A stretch of 64,000 nucleotides of DNA from Parabacteroides sp. PM6-13 (GCF_029892605.1 NZ_JARXWF010000002.1:310001-374000), one strand, 5' to 3'; shown: positions 44,405 to 52,875, numbered from the stretch's first letter. The notes: a model not told the origin generated them from the sequence alone. Numbers and translations are program-made.

Positions 44405-44720
44405 GATGTGGAAGGAGAAGGGAGAAAGGAGAAAGGAGAAAGGAGGAAGGAAGGGAGCGCTGCAAGCGTGATTCAATCCAGCCCATGGGTGACCGTAGGG
44501 AACCCTGGGTTATTTCGGAGCAAAAAGATGGAACTCTGAAGGAGTGACTAGTAGGCTATTTGCGTATATCTGGTCGTTCCTTCAGAACTCCATTGTTATT
44601 ATACGCTGATACCCAGGGTTCCCTGCGGTCACCATGGGCTGGATTGAATCACGCTTGCAGCGCTCCCTCCCTTTCTCCCCTTCTCCCTTTCTCCCTTCTC
44701 CTTTCTCCTTTCTCCCTTCA
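44405..44720. repeat. Large palindromic intergenic element with polypurine/polypyrimidine ends
   Basis: Perfect 36-bp arms at 44453-44488 and 44632-44667 continue inward with near-perfect pairing to a central hairpin (GGAACTCTGAAGGA near 44530; TTCCTTCAGAACTCC near 44577) and outward into GGAGAAAG-type repeats on the left and CTTTCTCC-type repeats on the right. The whole ~316 bp could fold on itself. Gap 44299-44995 holds no supported gene; short open frames across it are by-products of the repeat. Confidence 0.85.
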
Positions 44721-44758
44721 AATCTTCCAAAATTCGAAGACTCCCGACCTGACATTTT

Positions 44759-44866
44759 GTCAAAATCGCCCGACTTTTTTTCCGAAAACGTAGGGGTATT
44801 TAAAATCAGTCCCGCGAGTAACACTTTTTAACGTATCATATTGTAAAGCAAAATCGACTTTTTGCT
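44759..44866 (+). repeat. Dispersed repeat block B, copy 2
   Basis: Matches 61495-61602 with only about seven differences in 108 bp, and copy 1 at 27308-27416 in inverse. The end hairpin reads GCAAAA-TCGACT-TTTTGC here. A shortened version of the block A flank (CTTCAAATCTTCCAAAATTC) precedes it at 44717-44736. Confidence 0.8.
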
Positions 44867-44967
44867 TACACTTTGTATTTTTGGATTTTTCCTCTTCACT
44901 TCTGTTTGGCTCCGATATTCGCCGGAAATAAACCTGCCGAAAATGCGTTTTTTTCCTCGTTTTTGTA

Positions 44968-44975
44968 TACGTTTG
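44968..44975 (+). promoter_or_regulatory. -7 promoter box for the SUI1-like gene
   Basis: TACGTTTG matches TAnnTTTG, 20 bases before the ATG at 44996. Confidence 0.5.
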
Positions 44976-44995
44976 CCTATTATACGAGTAATCAT

Positions 44996-45340
44996 ATGAA
45001 AAAGAATGACTGGAAAGATCGCCTGGGGGTGATGTACTCCACCAATCCCGACTTCAACTATAACACGGGAGAAGAGGAGGAAGAGGAGACGATCGACAAA
45101 GAAAAGCAACAATTACGTGTCTCTTTAGACAAACGCAACCGGGGCGGAAAGAAGGTAACGCTGGTCACCGGATTCCGTGGCACAACGGAAGATCTGGAAG
45201 CGTTAGGCAAGTTTCTGAAAGGGAAATGCGGCGTAGGCGGTTCGGTAAAAGAGGGAGAGATCATCATCCAGGGTGATTTCCGACCGAAAATTGTAGAAAT
45301 ATTACAAAAGGAAGGGTATACAAAGACAAAAATGGTATAA
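44996..45340 (+). CDS. SUI1/eIF1-like translation initiation factor (YciH type)
   Basis: A 114-residue protein. The N-terminal 40 residues are acidic (GEEEEEETIDKE). The SUI1 domain (about 45-112) shows VSLDKRNRGGKKVTLVTGFRG, LEALGKFLKGKCGVGGSVKEG and EIIIQGDFRPKIVEILQKEGY, the pattern of bacterial YciH and eukaryotic eIF1. Its bacterial role, probably in initiation-codon fidelity or a subset of mRNAs, is not settled. The frame is open back to 44873, but that part comes from repeat DNA; ATG 44996 is right after a promoter box. The helicase gene follows after 15 bases. Confidence 0.92.
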   Translation: MKKNDWKDRLGVMYSTNPDFNYNTGEEEEEETIDKEKQQLRVSLDKRNRGGKKVTLVTGFRGTTEDLEALGKFLKGKCGVGGSVKEGEIIIQGDFRPKIVEILQKEGYTKTKMV

Positions 45341-45355
45341 TAATTTCCTCAAGCT

Positions 45356-48300
45356 ATGCTAACAATATACAGAGCTTCGGCCGGTGCCGGAAAGACACAC
45401 CGGTTGACGGGCGATTACCTGCGGTTGCTGTTTCTTCATCCGGGAGGCTATCGCCGGATCCTGGCGGTTACCTTTACGAATAAGGCTACCGATGAGATGA
45501 AAACACGTATCATCGAAGAGCTTCATCTATTGGCGTCGAACAAAAAATCTGATCACCTGAAGGATTTGATGGAGAAGACCCTATGGAATGAGACGAAGTT
45601 GCGCGAGGAGGCACGCCGTGTATTGGTGATGATCCTGCACGATTACTCGGCTTTTCAGATCAGCACGATCGATCGCTTTTTTCAACAAACCATGCGTGCC
45701 TTTACACGGGAGATCGGATTGCGGGGCGGGTACGGCCTGGAGATGGACGATCAGTTGGTGTTAGCAGAGGCCGTCGACAACACCCTGGCCGATCTGGACA
45801 AAAAAGAAAACAAAGAGTTGTTGAAATGGCTCTTGCGCTTTGCGGAAGATAAGATCGAAGAGAGTGGCAAATGGGAGCTGCGAAAGGATATTATGACCTT
45901 GAGCAGCGAGGTATTTAAAGAATCGTTTAAGCAGTCGAGCGACAAAATCAGCCAAAACATAGCCGATAAAGGTGCCTTGGAAAGCTACCAAAAGACCCTG
46001 CAAGCATTGATCCAAGCCAAAGAGTCCGAAGCCAAACAGCTGGGCGAGAAGGGAATGGAGATGATGCGAGAAGCAGGGTTGCAGCCGTCGGACTTTAAAT
46101 ATGGAAAAACCTCAGGTCCTGCCCTTTTTGAGAAATTAGCGGCCGGCGAGATGAAAGAGCCGGGAGCCCGCTTTCTCGGACTGCCGGACGATGTGAATAA
46201 CTGGTACACCAAAACAGCCGACCCGCAGAAAGGCATCGCTATCATTCGCCTGTTTGACGCAGGCATGAACGACCTGGTGAAGTCGGTCATCGCTTTCTTT
46301 GAGAACCTGACCTCTTATTATACCGCGAAGGGGATTATCCATCATTGCTATACCTTGGGCATATTGAATGATATATCCCGAAAGATCGCTGAATACAGGG
46401 AAGAGAAAAATGTGATGCTGATTGCCGATACGACCGAACTGCTCAGTAAGGTGATCGACGGAAGCGAGGCGCCTTTCATCTATGAAAAGACAGGCACCCG
46501 GATCGATCATTATATGATTGATGAGTTTCAGGACACCAGCCATATGCAATGGCATAATTTCCGTCCGCTCCTGCATGAGAGTCTGGCAGCCATGCACGAT
46601 AACCTGATTGTGGGGGATGTGAAACAGAGTATCTACCGCTTTCGTAATTCGGATTGGAAACTGTTGGACGAAGAGGTCGCGCATGACTTCCGTCCGGAGC
46701 TGATTCGCGAACAGACCTTGGCCGAGAACTGGCGAAGCTGTCGGAAGGTGGTCGAATTCAACAATTCGTTTTTTGTCACGGCTCCGGAGATTTTGCAGGC
46801 GAAGTATAATGAGGCACTGATGCAGTCATCGTTGAACGAAGCGGAGAAAAGCCTTTTCGCCACCAAGATACTCTCGGCCTATAAAGAGAACAGCCAGGAG
46901 GTGGCTCCCCCTTTTAAAGAAAAAGAGGGGCATGTGCGGATTGAGTTTATTGAAGAGGAAGAGAATGATGATGAAAAAAAGGGATGGAAGGAGGAGGTGA
47001 TGGAACGCCTGCCTTCGCTCTTGGAGCGTTTGCAGGATAACGGATACCGACTGAGTGATATCGCCATTTTGACGCGGACAAACTTCGAAGGGGCGACGGT
47101 GGCCGATACACTGTTGACCTGTCAGGCAGAGCGGGCCGGCAATGGCTACCGCTATGATATCATCTCGGATGACGCGCTTTTTGTCGGGAGCTCCCCGGCA
47201 GTGCGTTTTGTCATTGCCCTGTTGGGCTATCTGGCACATCCCGAAGAGAAGACCTATGAGCAAATGGCACGCTTCTCCTGGTATGCCATGAAGGGGATCG
47301 ACGAGGCGATAGTCCCCTTTTTCCCGGAGGAAGAGAAGAGGAAGCTATTGGCGCTTATCCCATTATCACTCTATGAGATGACCGAAGGACTCTGCCGTCT
47401 CTATAGCGATCATTTTCCGGACAACGAACAGGCGTTCCTGCAGGCGTTTCTCGATCTGGTGGCGGAATACACCCGGCAGGAAAATGCCGACGCGCGACGT
47501 TTCCTGAAGTGGTGGGAAGAGAGCGGCGTCAGAAAGACCATCGCCTCACCGGACGGACAGGATGCCGTTCGCATTATGACCATCCATAAGGCCAAAGGGC
47601 TGGGCATGCCGGTGGTGATTCTGCCTTTTGGCGACTGGGATATCGATCACACAAAACCGGTTATTCTCTGGTGTAAACCACAGCAACCACCTTTCGATCA
47701 ATTATATATGGTACCGGTACGCTATAATGATACGCTGGCAAAAAGCCATTTTGCCGTCGATTATTTCAACGAGAAAATGTATGCCTATATCGATAGCCTG
47801 AACACCCTCTATGTCGCCATGACACGTGCCAAAGAGGAGATGATTGTTTTTGCGCCGAAGGTGAAACCGAAAAAGGACGGTAGCGCCAAAAAGAAACCAA
47901 CGATCGCCGCCTTGTTGTGGGCGGCACTGGAGCCGGACATCGAGGAGAATGTGTATGAGTCGGGCACCTGGTGGAAGCCCCAAAGAAAAGAGAAGACCAA
48001 AGAAAAAGAAGAAATCGCCATCCGACGATTGGAATCGGTCTCTTTCGACGATCGACTGCATCTGCGCCTTCAGGGAAAAGGTTTTTTCTTCGATAACAAA
48101 GAGAGGAAACGGGGCGTCTTGATGCATGAGCTGTTGAGTCGCATCCGCAGCCGGGAAGATATCGAATCTTCGGTAAACAGCTATCACCTGGAAGGATTGA
48201 TCGACCGGGAAGAGGTCACGGAGTTGATCGACCGGCTAAACCGCCTGTTAAGCGATGAGCGGGTAAAAAGCTGGTACACGGCACCCACACAGGTATTGAA

Positions 48301-48529
48301 CGAGGTAGAGATCCTTTTCGGAGAGGGCGAAAGCCGCCGCCCCGACCGCGTGATGCTGCATGACGGAAAGGCCATTGTGGTGGATTATAAATTCGGAGAG
48401 GTGCAAGAAAAAACCTACCAAAAACAGGTAAAAAGTTATATGCAATTGATTGCCGAAATGGGCTACCAAGAGGTGGAAGGCTATATCTGGTACGTTGAAT
48501 TGGGAGAAATAGAAAAAGTGGTATTTTAG
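45356..48529 (+). CDS. UvrD-type helicase with C-terminal PD-(D/E)XK nuclease domain (AddA/RecB-like)
   Basis: A 1057-residue superfamily-1A helicase-nuclease. Walker A is ASAGAGKTH (near residue 10), motif Ia is in AVTFTNKATDEM, motif II is MIDEFQDTSHMQW (near 387), motif III follows in VGDVKQSIYRFR, and motif V/VI in IMTIHKAKGL and YVAMTRAKEE. The C-terminal nuclease shows RPDRVMLHDGKAIVVDYKFG (Asp and Lys of the PD-(D/E)XK site) near 1000. Known: AddA/RecB enzymes process double-strand breaks for recombination, usually with an AddB or RecC partner; none is adjacent here. It follows the SUI1-like gene by 15 bases. Confidence 0.93.
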   Translation: MLTIYRASAGAGKTHRLTGDYLRLLFLHPGGYRRILAVTFTNKATDEMKTRIIEELHLLASNKKSDHLKDLMEKTLWNETKLREEARRVLVMILHDYSAFQISTIDRFFQQTMRAFTREIGLRGGYGLEMDDQLVLAEAVDNTLADLDKKENKELLKWLLRFAEDKIEESGKWELRKDIMTLSSEVFKESFKQSSDKISQNIADKGALESYQKTLQALIQAKESEAKQLGEKGMEMMREAGLQPSDFKYGKTSGPALFEKLAAGEMKEPGARFLGLPDDVNNWYTKTADPQKGIAIIRLFDAGMNDLVKSVIAFFENLTSYYTAKGIIHHCYTLGILNDISRKIAEYREEKNVMLIADTTELLSKVIDGSEAPFIYEKTGTRIDHYMIDEFQDTSHMQWHNFRPLLHESLAAMHDNLIVGDVKQSIYRFRNSDWKLLDEEVAHDFRPELIREQTLAENWRSCRKVVEFNNSFFVTAPEILQAKYNEALMQSSLNEAEKSLFATKILSAYKENSQEVAPPFKEKEGHVRIEFIEEEENDDEKKGWKEEVMERLPSLLERLQDNGYRLSDIAILTRTNFEGATVADTLLTCQAERAGNGYRYDIISDDALFVGSSPAVRFVIALLGYLAHPEEKTYEQMARFSWYAMKGIDEAIVPFFPEEEKRKLLALIPLSLYEMTEGLCRLYSDHFPDNEQAFLQAFLDLVAEYTRQENADARRFLKWWEESGVRKTIASPDGQDAVRIMTIHKAKGLGMPVVILPFGDWDIDHTKPVILWCKPQQPPFDQLYMVPVRYNDTLAKSHFAVDYFNEKMYAYIDSLNTLYVAMTRAKEEMIVFAPKVKPKKDGSAKKKPTIAALLWAALEPDIEENVYESGTWWKPQRKEKTKEKEEIAIRRLESVSFDDRLHLRLQGKGFFFDNKERKRGVLMHELLSRIRSREDIESSVNSYHLEGLIDREEVTELIDRLNRLLSDERVKSWYTAPTQVLNEVEILFGEGESRRPDRVMLHDGKAIVVDYKFGEVQEKTYQKQVKSYMQLIAEMGYQEVEGYIWYVELGEIEKVVF

Positions 48530-48559
48530 CGGAAGGTTTTATTATTCGGTAAAAAAGAA

Positions 48560-48567
48560 TATTTTTG
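48560..48567 (+). promoter_or_regulatory. -7 promoter box for psd
   Basis: TATTTTTG matches TAnnTTTG, 37 bases before the psd start codon; T-rich sequence lies at the -33 position. Confidence 0.45.
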
Positions 48568-48604
48568 TGCTGAGTTAACAACACACATTATTAAGAAACG
48601 ACAA

Positions 48605-49282
48605 ATGAAGGTACATAAAGAGGGGACAGGCCTATTGCTGACTGTATTCACTGTATTTTTTATAGTGGATGTCACTATATTCTATGTAGCCGGTCGTAAT
48701 TGGCTGTTTTACTCCGTGTTGACAGCGACAGCTGTCCTTTTCCTCTTGATATTGAATTTCTTCCGTAGCCCTTTTCGGCGCTTTCCGTACGACTCGGAAG
48801 GGCTGGTGATTGCGCCGGCCGACGGCACGATTGTGGCTATCGAGGAGGTGATGGAAAATGAGATATTGCATGAGAGAAGGATACAGGTTTCGATTTTTAT
48901 GTCCATTTTCAATGTGCATGCCAATTGGTTTCCGGTGAATGGCACCATTAAACATATCTCACACCAGAAGGGACGTTTCATGGCGGCCTATCTGCCGAAA
49001 AGCAGCACGGAGAACGAACGCTCAGCCGTTGTGGTCACCACCCGAAACGGCGTCGACATCCTGGCGCGTCAGATAGCGGGTGCGATGGCACGTCGCATCG
49101 TCACCTATGCGAAAGCCGGCGAGAAATGCCATGTGGACGAACATATGGGATTTATTAAGTTCGGGTCGCGTGTAGACCTCTACCTCCCACTCGACACGGA
49201 GATTCTGGTGGAAATGGATCAGAAAGTGACAGGCAACCAGACACCGATCGGGCGATTAAACCAACCAACACCATGTCATTAA
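48605..49282 (+). CDS. psd: Phosphatidylserine decarboxylase (short, archaeal-type)
   Basis: Converts phosphatidylserine to phosphatidylethanolamine at the inner membrane. The 225-residue proenzyme has two N-terminal hydrophobic segments (about 10-52), then PADGTIVAIEEV, SIFMSIFNVHANWFPVNG and the processing site FGSRVDLYLP, in which autocleavage before Ser188 creates the pyruvoyl group. The length fits the short PSD class and not the ~320-residue E. coli form. It overlaps pssA by ten bases, so consecutive enzymes of one pathway are translationally coupled. Confidence 0.95.
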   Translation: MKVHKEGTGLLLTVFTVFFIVDVTIFYVAGRNWLFYSVLTATAVLFLLILNFFRSPFRRFPYDSEGLVIAPADGTIVAIEEVMENEILHERRIQVSIFMSIFNVHANWFPVNGTIKHISHQKGRFMAAYLPKSSTENERSAVVVTTRNGVDILARQIAGAMARRIVTYAKAGEKCHVDEHMGFIKFGSRVDLYLPLDTEILVEMDQKVTGNQTPIGRLNQPTPCH

Positions 49283-49968
49283 AAAAGCATATTCCCAATT
49301 TCATTACCTGTTTGAACCTCTTTTCCGGTTGTATCTCCATCGTGATGGCTTTACAGGGGAATCTGTTTTGGACGGCGCTTTGGATTATCATAGCGGCTGT
49401 TTTCGATTTTATGGATGGCTTTGCCGCCCGTATACTCAAGGCCTATTCAGCCATTGGGAAAGAGCTGGACTCGTTGTCGGATGTCGTTAGCTTTGGTGTG
49501 GCGCCGGGCATGATCCTCTATTCTCTACTCACCCAGGCGGCGCCGCTGCTGCCGTTAGGTGATTTGAATCTGTTTGTTCCTTATCTCGCCTTTGTGATTC
49601 CGGTCTTTTCGGGGTTACGCCTGGCTAAATTCAATGTCGACGAGCGACAGACCTCCTCTTTTCTTGGCTTGCCGGTGCCGGCACATGCCTTGTTCTGGGC
49701 TTCGATCGGCTATTCCGTGCAGCCGCTTGTTGGGCAATACCCCGCGTTATTCACGGCCGTATCGCTGGCAGTAGCCCTACTCACCTCGCTGTTGCTGGTG
49801 TCAGAGGTGCCGATGTTTTCGCTTAAGATCAAGTCGCTGGCCTGGAAAGGAAACGAATTGCGCTACATACTCGCCGTATGCGCTATCCTGTTTGTCGTTG
49901 TCTGGGGATTTCTTGGCTTGGCAGGCACCATTCTGCTTTATATCATTTTGTCGCTCATCAAGCGATAA
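49273..49968 (+). CDS. pssA: CDP-diacylglycerol--serine O-phosphatidyltransferase
   Basis: Makes phosphatidylserine from CDP-diacylglycerol and serine, supplying the substrate for the Psd enzyme encoded just upstream. The 231-residue protein has about six to seven transmembrane helices and the CDP-alcohol phosphatidyltransferase motif DGFAARILKAYSAIGKELDSLSD-type (D-G-x2-A-R-x8-G-x3-D-x3-D) around residues 52-75. The start lies inside the end of psd. A terminator-like hairpin follows 20 bases after the stop. Confidence 0.95.
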   Translation: MSLKKHIPNFITCLNLFSGCISIVMALQGNLFWTALWIIIAAVFDFMDGFAARILKAYSAIGKELDSLSDVVSFGVAPGMILYSLLTQAAPLLPLGDLNLFVPYLAFVIPVFSGLRLAKFNVDERQTSSFLGLPVPAHALFWASIGYSVQPLVGQYPALFTAVSLAVALLTSLLLVSEVPMFSLKIKSLAWKGNELRYILAVCAILFVVVWGFLGLAGTILLYIILSLIKR

Positions 49969-49987
49969 GGGATGTTTAATTATCTTA

Positions 49988-50013
49988 ACACCAGGCTGAC
50001 ACTGGTGTGTTTT
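49988..50013 (+). terminator. Terminator of psd-pssA
   Basis: ACACCAG (49988-49994) and CTGGTGT (50002-50008) pair around a 7-base loop, followed by GTTTTC. Confidence 0.6.
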
Positions 50014-50026
50014 CAACTATTATATG

Positions 50027-50034
50027 TACATTTG
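50027..50034 (+). promoter_or_regulatory. -7 promoter box for the DUF4834 gene
   Basis: TACATTTG matches TAnnTTTG, 25 bases before the start codon at 50060. Confidence 0.5.
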
Positions 50035-50059
50035 CCTAAGAACTTATGATGTTTAGATT

Positions 50060-50314
50060 ATGTTTCGATTCCTTATAATATGTGTTTCCTTTTTTGCTAT
50101 CCTGATGTTTCTGATGGGTTTCTCCGTTTTCAGAACCCTCAAGGAGATCTTTTTTGGCAATTCTCAAAAGAGAGCCGCAAGCAATCAGCGTCGTCGTCCG
50201 ACAGAGCCGTCGGCACAACAAAGACGACAAGAACCTGAACCGCCAACGCAGCGAAAGAAAATATTCGCCAAAGACGAGGGGGAATACGTAGACTACGAAG
50301 AGGTTAAAGAATAA
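50060..50314 (+). CDS. DUF4834-type small membrane protein
   Basis: An 84-residue protein with one N-terminal transmembrane helix (about 4-24), then FRTLKEIFFG and a basic, Gln/Pro/Arg-rich linker (40-70), ending in an acidic KDEGEYVDYEEVKE tail. This layout is that of Bacteroidales DUF4834 proteins, whose function is unknown. It is five bases from the next gene, so the two are co-transcribed. Confidence 0.8.
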   Translation: MFRFLIICVSFFAILMFLMGFSVFRTLKEIFFGNSQKRAASNQRRRPTEPSAQQRRQEPEPPTQRKKIFAKDEGEYVDYEEVKE

Positions 50315-50319
50315 TATAT

Positions 50320-51171
50320 ATGAAAAACTCAAGACGCAAATTCTTAAAGCAAAGTTTGGCGGGAACGCTCTTGATGGGTGCTTCTCCAATCCTTCATGCA
50401 CAAGCGGCGCCGTTGGCTCAACCGAAAACAGCAAAATCTGCCAACCCTTTTCATTTGGGCATGGCGGGTTATACCTTTGTTAATTTCGACCTGGATACGA
50501 CGCTTAAAACCATGCGTCGACTGGACATGCACTATCTTTGTATAAAAGATTTCCATTTGCCCTTGGATAGCAACGAGGAGCAGATCAAGGCTTTTCATGA
50601 GACCTGCGCTGCCCAAAACGTGGTAGGCTATGCCGTGGGACCGATCTATATGCGCAGCGAAGCGGAGATCGACCGGGCGTTTGAATACGCCAAACGGGTA
50701 GGTGTAAAGCTGATTGTGGGTGTCCCCAATTACGATCTATTGCCCTATGTTGATAAAAAGGTAAAAGAATATGACTTCTCCTATGCCATTCATCTGCATG
50801 GCCCTGATATGCCTTTGTATCCGGACGCCGATGATGTGTGGGAAAACACCAAAGATCTCGACCCCAGAATCGGAATGTGCCTGGATATAGGGCACGATCT
50901 GCGCAATGGCAAAGACCCGGTGGCCGATCTGAAAAAATACCACACCCGTGTGTTCGACGTGCATATCAAGGATGTGACCGATTCGACAAAAGCCGGTAGA
51001 GGCATTGAGTTAGGACGCGGCAAGATCGATTTCCCGGCCTTCGTGAAGGCATTGCGGGAGGTGAACTACCAAGGCATGTGTAGCCTGGAATATGAGAAAG
51101 ACATGAAAGATCCATTCCTGGGAATCGCTGAATCGATCGGTTATTTTAAAGCAGTATGCGATATAGTATAA
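50320..51171 (+). CDS. Exported sugar phosphate isomerase/epimerase-family TIM-barrel protein
   Basis: A 283-residue protein with a twin-arginine-type signal (NSRRKFLKQS followed by a hydrophobic stretch and AQA at 27-29). The rest is an AP-endonuclease-2-like TIM barrel: GMAGYTFVNFDLDTTLKTMRRL, metal-site candidates in GMCLDIGHD and VHIKDVT, and SLEYEKD near the end. Exported members of this family in Bacteroidota often act in sugar metabolism, but no substrate can be assigned. Its end overlaps the next gene by 16 bases, which suggests translational coupling. Confidence 0.85.
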   Translation: MKNSRRKFLKQSLAGTLLMGASPILHAQAAPLAQPKTAKSANPFHLGMAGYTFVNFDLDTTLKTMRRLDMHYLCIKDFHLPLDSNEEQIKAFHETCAAQNVVGYAVGPIYMRSEAEIDRAFEYAKRVGVKLIVGVPNYDLLPYVDKKVKEYDFSYAIHLHGPDMPLYPDADDVWENTKDLDPRIGMCLDIGHDLRNGKDPVADLKKYHTRVFDVHIKDVTDSTKAGRGIELGRGKIDFPAFVKALREVNYQGMCSLEYEKDMKDPFLGIAESIGYFKAVCDIV

Positions 51172-52205
51172 TAAAGCTGACAGCCCTTCTGGCTGTTGTT
51201 AGTCTGTTGTTGTCGGCATGCAGCAGCATTACTTACCTCCATATAGAGACCTATAACCCGGCAACAATCACCTTCCCGGAACAGGTGAAGAAGATTCTTG
51301 TTGTCAACAACGCCGTGGCGCAAACACCGGACGTGGGTTATGAATTGAAGATCTATGGCGTGGAGCAAGACACCTGCCGGGCCTTGGCCGATAGTGCTTT
51401 ATATTATGCCTGCAAATCGTTGGGCAATGCCATCGTGGAAGCGAATTATTTCGAAGATGTCTTGTTATACAACTCCCCTACCCGCACCGATGATCTCTAT
51501 CTCGCCGACGAGAAACTCAGCCAAAGCCAAGTCCGCCGATTATGCGCCGAGACAGGCACCGACGCGGTGATCTCGTTTGATCGCTTATTGTTTCAGATGA
51601 AAAAGAATGTGATCGGCTATGTGGAGGGTTTTGTGGCCGGCGAGGCGAAAGTAAATGCCTCCGGTGTCCTACGCGTTTACATCCCCAGCCGAAGCGCTTC
51701 GCTGACGACGGCGATGGTGAGCGATAGCCTGACTGTTTTTGAGATGGCCGATGACTTAAAACAGCTAAATGAGATCATGCCTTCGCCCGATGATATGCTG
51801 TCGCTTGCCGGAAGTGTGATTGGACAGAACTCCTCCCCTCTTTTCGTGCCCTACTGGCAGGAAGAACCCCGTTGGTATTTTAAGGGAAACGGCTCGCGCT
51901 GGAAGGAGGCAACGGCTTACGCCAATACACAAAACTGGGAACAGGCAGCTGCTCTTTGGACGATTATCTACCAGAAAAGCAGTGGCAAAGCAAAAGCGAA
52001 AGCAGCCTCCAACATGGCCTTTTATGAAGAAATGAAAGGAGAGTTCCAAAAAGCACACGAGTGGTCGGTTCTTGCGTATGATCTGTTTGTAGCCCATAAA
52101 GGAGAAGAGGCGCATGAAACGGAGCTGTTGAAGGCCTATAAGCAGGCTTTATCGGAACGAATCACGGCCAATGCGAAGCTGAATGTCCAATTTGGTGAAA
52201 AATAA
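51156..52205 (+). CDS. DUF6340-type lipoprotein
   Basis: A 349-residue predicted lipoprotein (lipobox LSAC, Cys22). The N-terminal half carries a conserved pattern SITYLHIETYNPATITFPEQVKKILVVNN, and the C-terminal part has TPR-like helices (about 245-310, for example QNWEQAAALWTIIYQKSSGKAKAKAASNMAFYEEMKGEF). The family is widespread in Bacteroidales and of unknown function. It starts within the TIM-barrel gene. Confidence 0.78.
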   Translation: MRYSIIKLTALLAVVSLLLSACSSITYLHIETYNPATITFPEQVKKILVVNNAVAQTPDVGYELKIYGVEQDTCRALADSALYYACKSLGNAIVEANYFEDVLLYNSPTRTDDLYLADEKLSQSQVRRLCAETGTDAVISFDRLLFQMKKNVIGYVEGFVAGEAKVNASGVLRVYIPSRSASLTTAMVSDSLTVFEMADDLKQLNEIMPSPDDMLSLAGSVIGQNSSPLFVPYWQEEPRWYFKGNGSRWKEATAYANTQNWEQAAALWTIIYQKSSGKAKAKAASNMAFYEEMKGEFQKAHEWSVLAYDLFVAHKGEEAHETELLKAYKQALSERITANAKLNVQFGEK

Positions 52206-52207
52206 GA

Positions 52208-52236
52208 TTTGATTCGACAATAAATTCGTAACTTTG
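52208..52236 (+). promoter_or_regulatory. Promoter of the 52263 gene
   Basis: TAACTTTG (52229-52236) as -7 box and TTTG (52208-52211) as -33 box, spaced by 17 bases (slightly short). Confidence 0.5.
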
Positions 52237-52262
52237 AATCCAATTATTCGGAAGACAAAAAA

Positions 52263-52724
52263 ATGAATACAAACACCACCAAAGTCCAGGCAATTATTGA
52301 GACAACGTTTATTTCCGCTATCGAGAACCTGAAAAGGGATGGAAACGGAAGTTTTGTGAGCGATCTATATGTTCAGGCAGACCCTGAAAATGGAGAGTTG
52401 CAGATCTATGATGAGAATGAAGCCTTGTTGGATAAGGTGGTTATCTTCGACTGGATCAACAAAGGCAACGATATCGACGCTTTCCACAAGCGCGTGATCG
52501 CGACGCTTAAGGCGGTCCTCACCGTATTGTCGACCAAAGGGGTCTTCGAAGAGTCACCGTTTATCAAACCGGTCTCCGTTAGCTTAACCAATGAATATTT
52601 CACCGTCGTAGAAGAGCTTCTCTTCCTGGACGACGATCTTTTCCGCCTGGACGACCCCCTATTAAAAGATTTGGATGCAGATTTAGACAAATTTTTAGAT
52701 GATCTGCTTTCTGATCTCGATTAG
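52263..52724 (+). CDS. Conserved-looking hypothetical protein with acidic C-terminus
   Basis: A 153-residue soluble protein without signal peptide or transmembrane helix. I do not recognise a family. The N-terminal 110 residues look like a mixed alpha/beta fold (FISAIENLKRDGNGSFVSDLYVQADPENGELQIYDENEALLDKVVIFDWI), and the last 35 residues are strongly acidic with Leu/Asp repeats (LDDDLFRLDDPLLKDLDADLDKFLDDLLSDLD). It has its own promoter and precedes a tRNA gene by 35 bases. The acidic tail could bind basic proteins or metals; this is a guess. Confidence 0.7.
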   Translation: MNTNTTKVQAIIETTFISAIENLKRDGNGSFVSDLYVQADPENGELQIYDENEALLDKVVIFDWINKGNDIDAFHKRVIATLKAVLTVLSTKGVFEESPFIKPVSVSLTNEYFTVVEELLFLDDDLFRLDDPLLKDLDADLDKFLDDLLSDLD

Positions 52725-52730
52725 AACAAT

Positions 52731-52738
52731 TACTTTTG
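52731..52738 (+). promoter_or_regulatory. -7 promoter box for tRNA-Thr
   Basis: TACTTTTG matches TAnnTTTG, 21 bases before the tRNA 5' end. Confidence 0.5.
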
Positions 52739-52759
52739 CACCCGTAAAATAAAACAATG

Positions 52760-52832
52760 GCCGAAATAGCTCAGTTGGTAGAGCAATTCATTCGTAATGA
52801 ATAGGTCGCCGGTTCGAGTCCGGCTTTCGGCT
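52760..52832 (+). tRNA. tRNA-Thr (anticodon CGT)
   Basis: A 73-base cloverleaf. Acceptor stem GCCGAAA/TTTCGGC pairs fully; D arm GCTC-AGTTGGTA-GAGC; anticodon stem ATTCA/TGAAT with loop TTCGTAA, so the anticodon is CGT and reads ACG; T arm GCCGG-TTCGAGT-CCGGC. CCA is not encoded. It has its own promoter box and terminator. Confidence 0.97.
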
Positions 52833-52843
52833 CACATAATATC

Positions 52844-52875
52844 AGGCAGTTACTTTCAAAGTGGCTGCCTTTTTT
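52844..52875 (+). terminator. Terminator of tRNA-Thr
   Basis: GGCAG (52845-52849) pairs with CTGCC (52865-52869), extended by a TTACTTT/AAAGTGG stem with two G-T pairs, followed by six Ts. Confidence 0.85.

Noticed and set aside
44560-44831. Small open frames across the 44.4-44.8 kb inverted repeat, on both strands
   Set aside because: They follow the polypyrimidine repeats and palindrome, have low-complexity Ser/Pro/Phe content and no start signals.
44873-44995. Upstream extension of the SUI1-like frame
   Set aside because: It comes from the tail of repeat block B and is not similar to the family; a promoter box lies just before ATG 44996.
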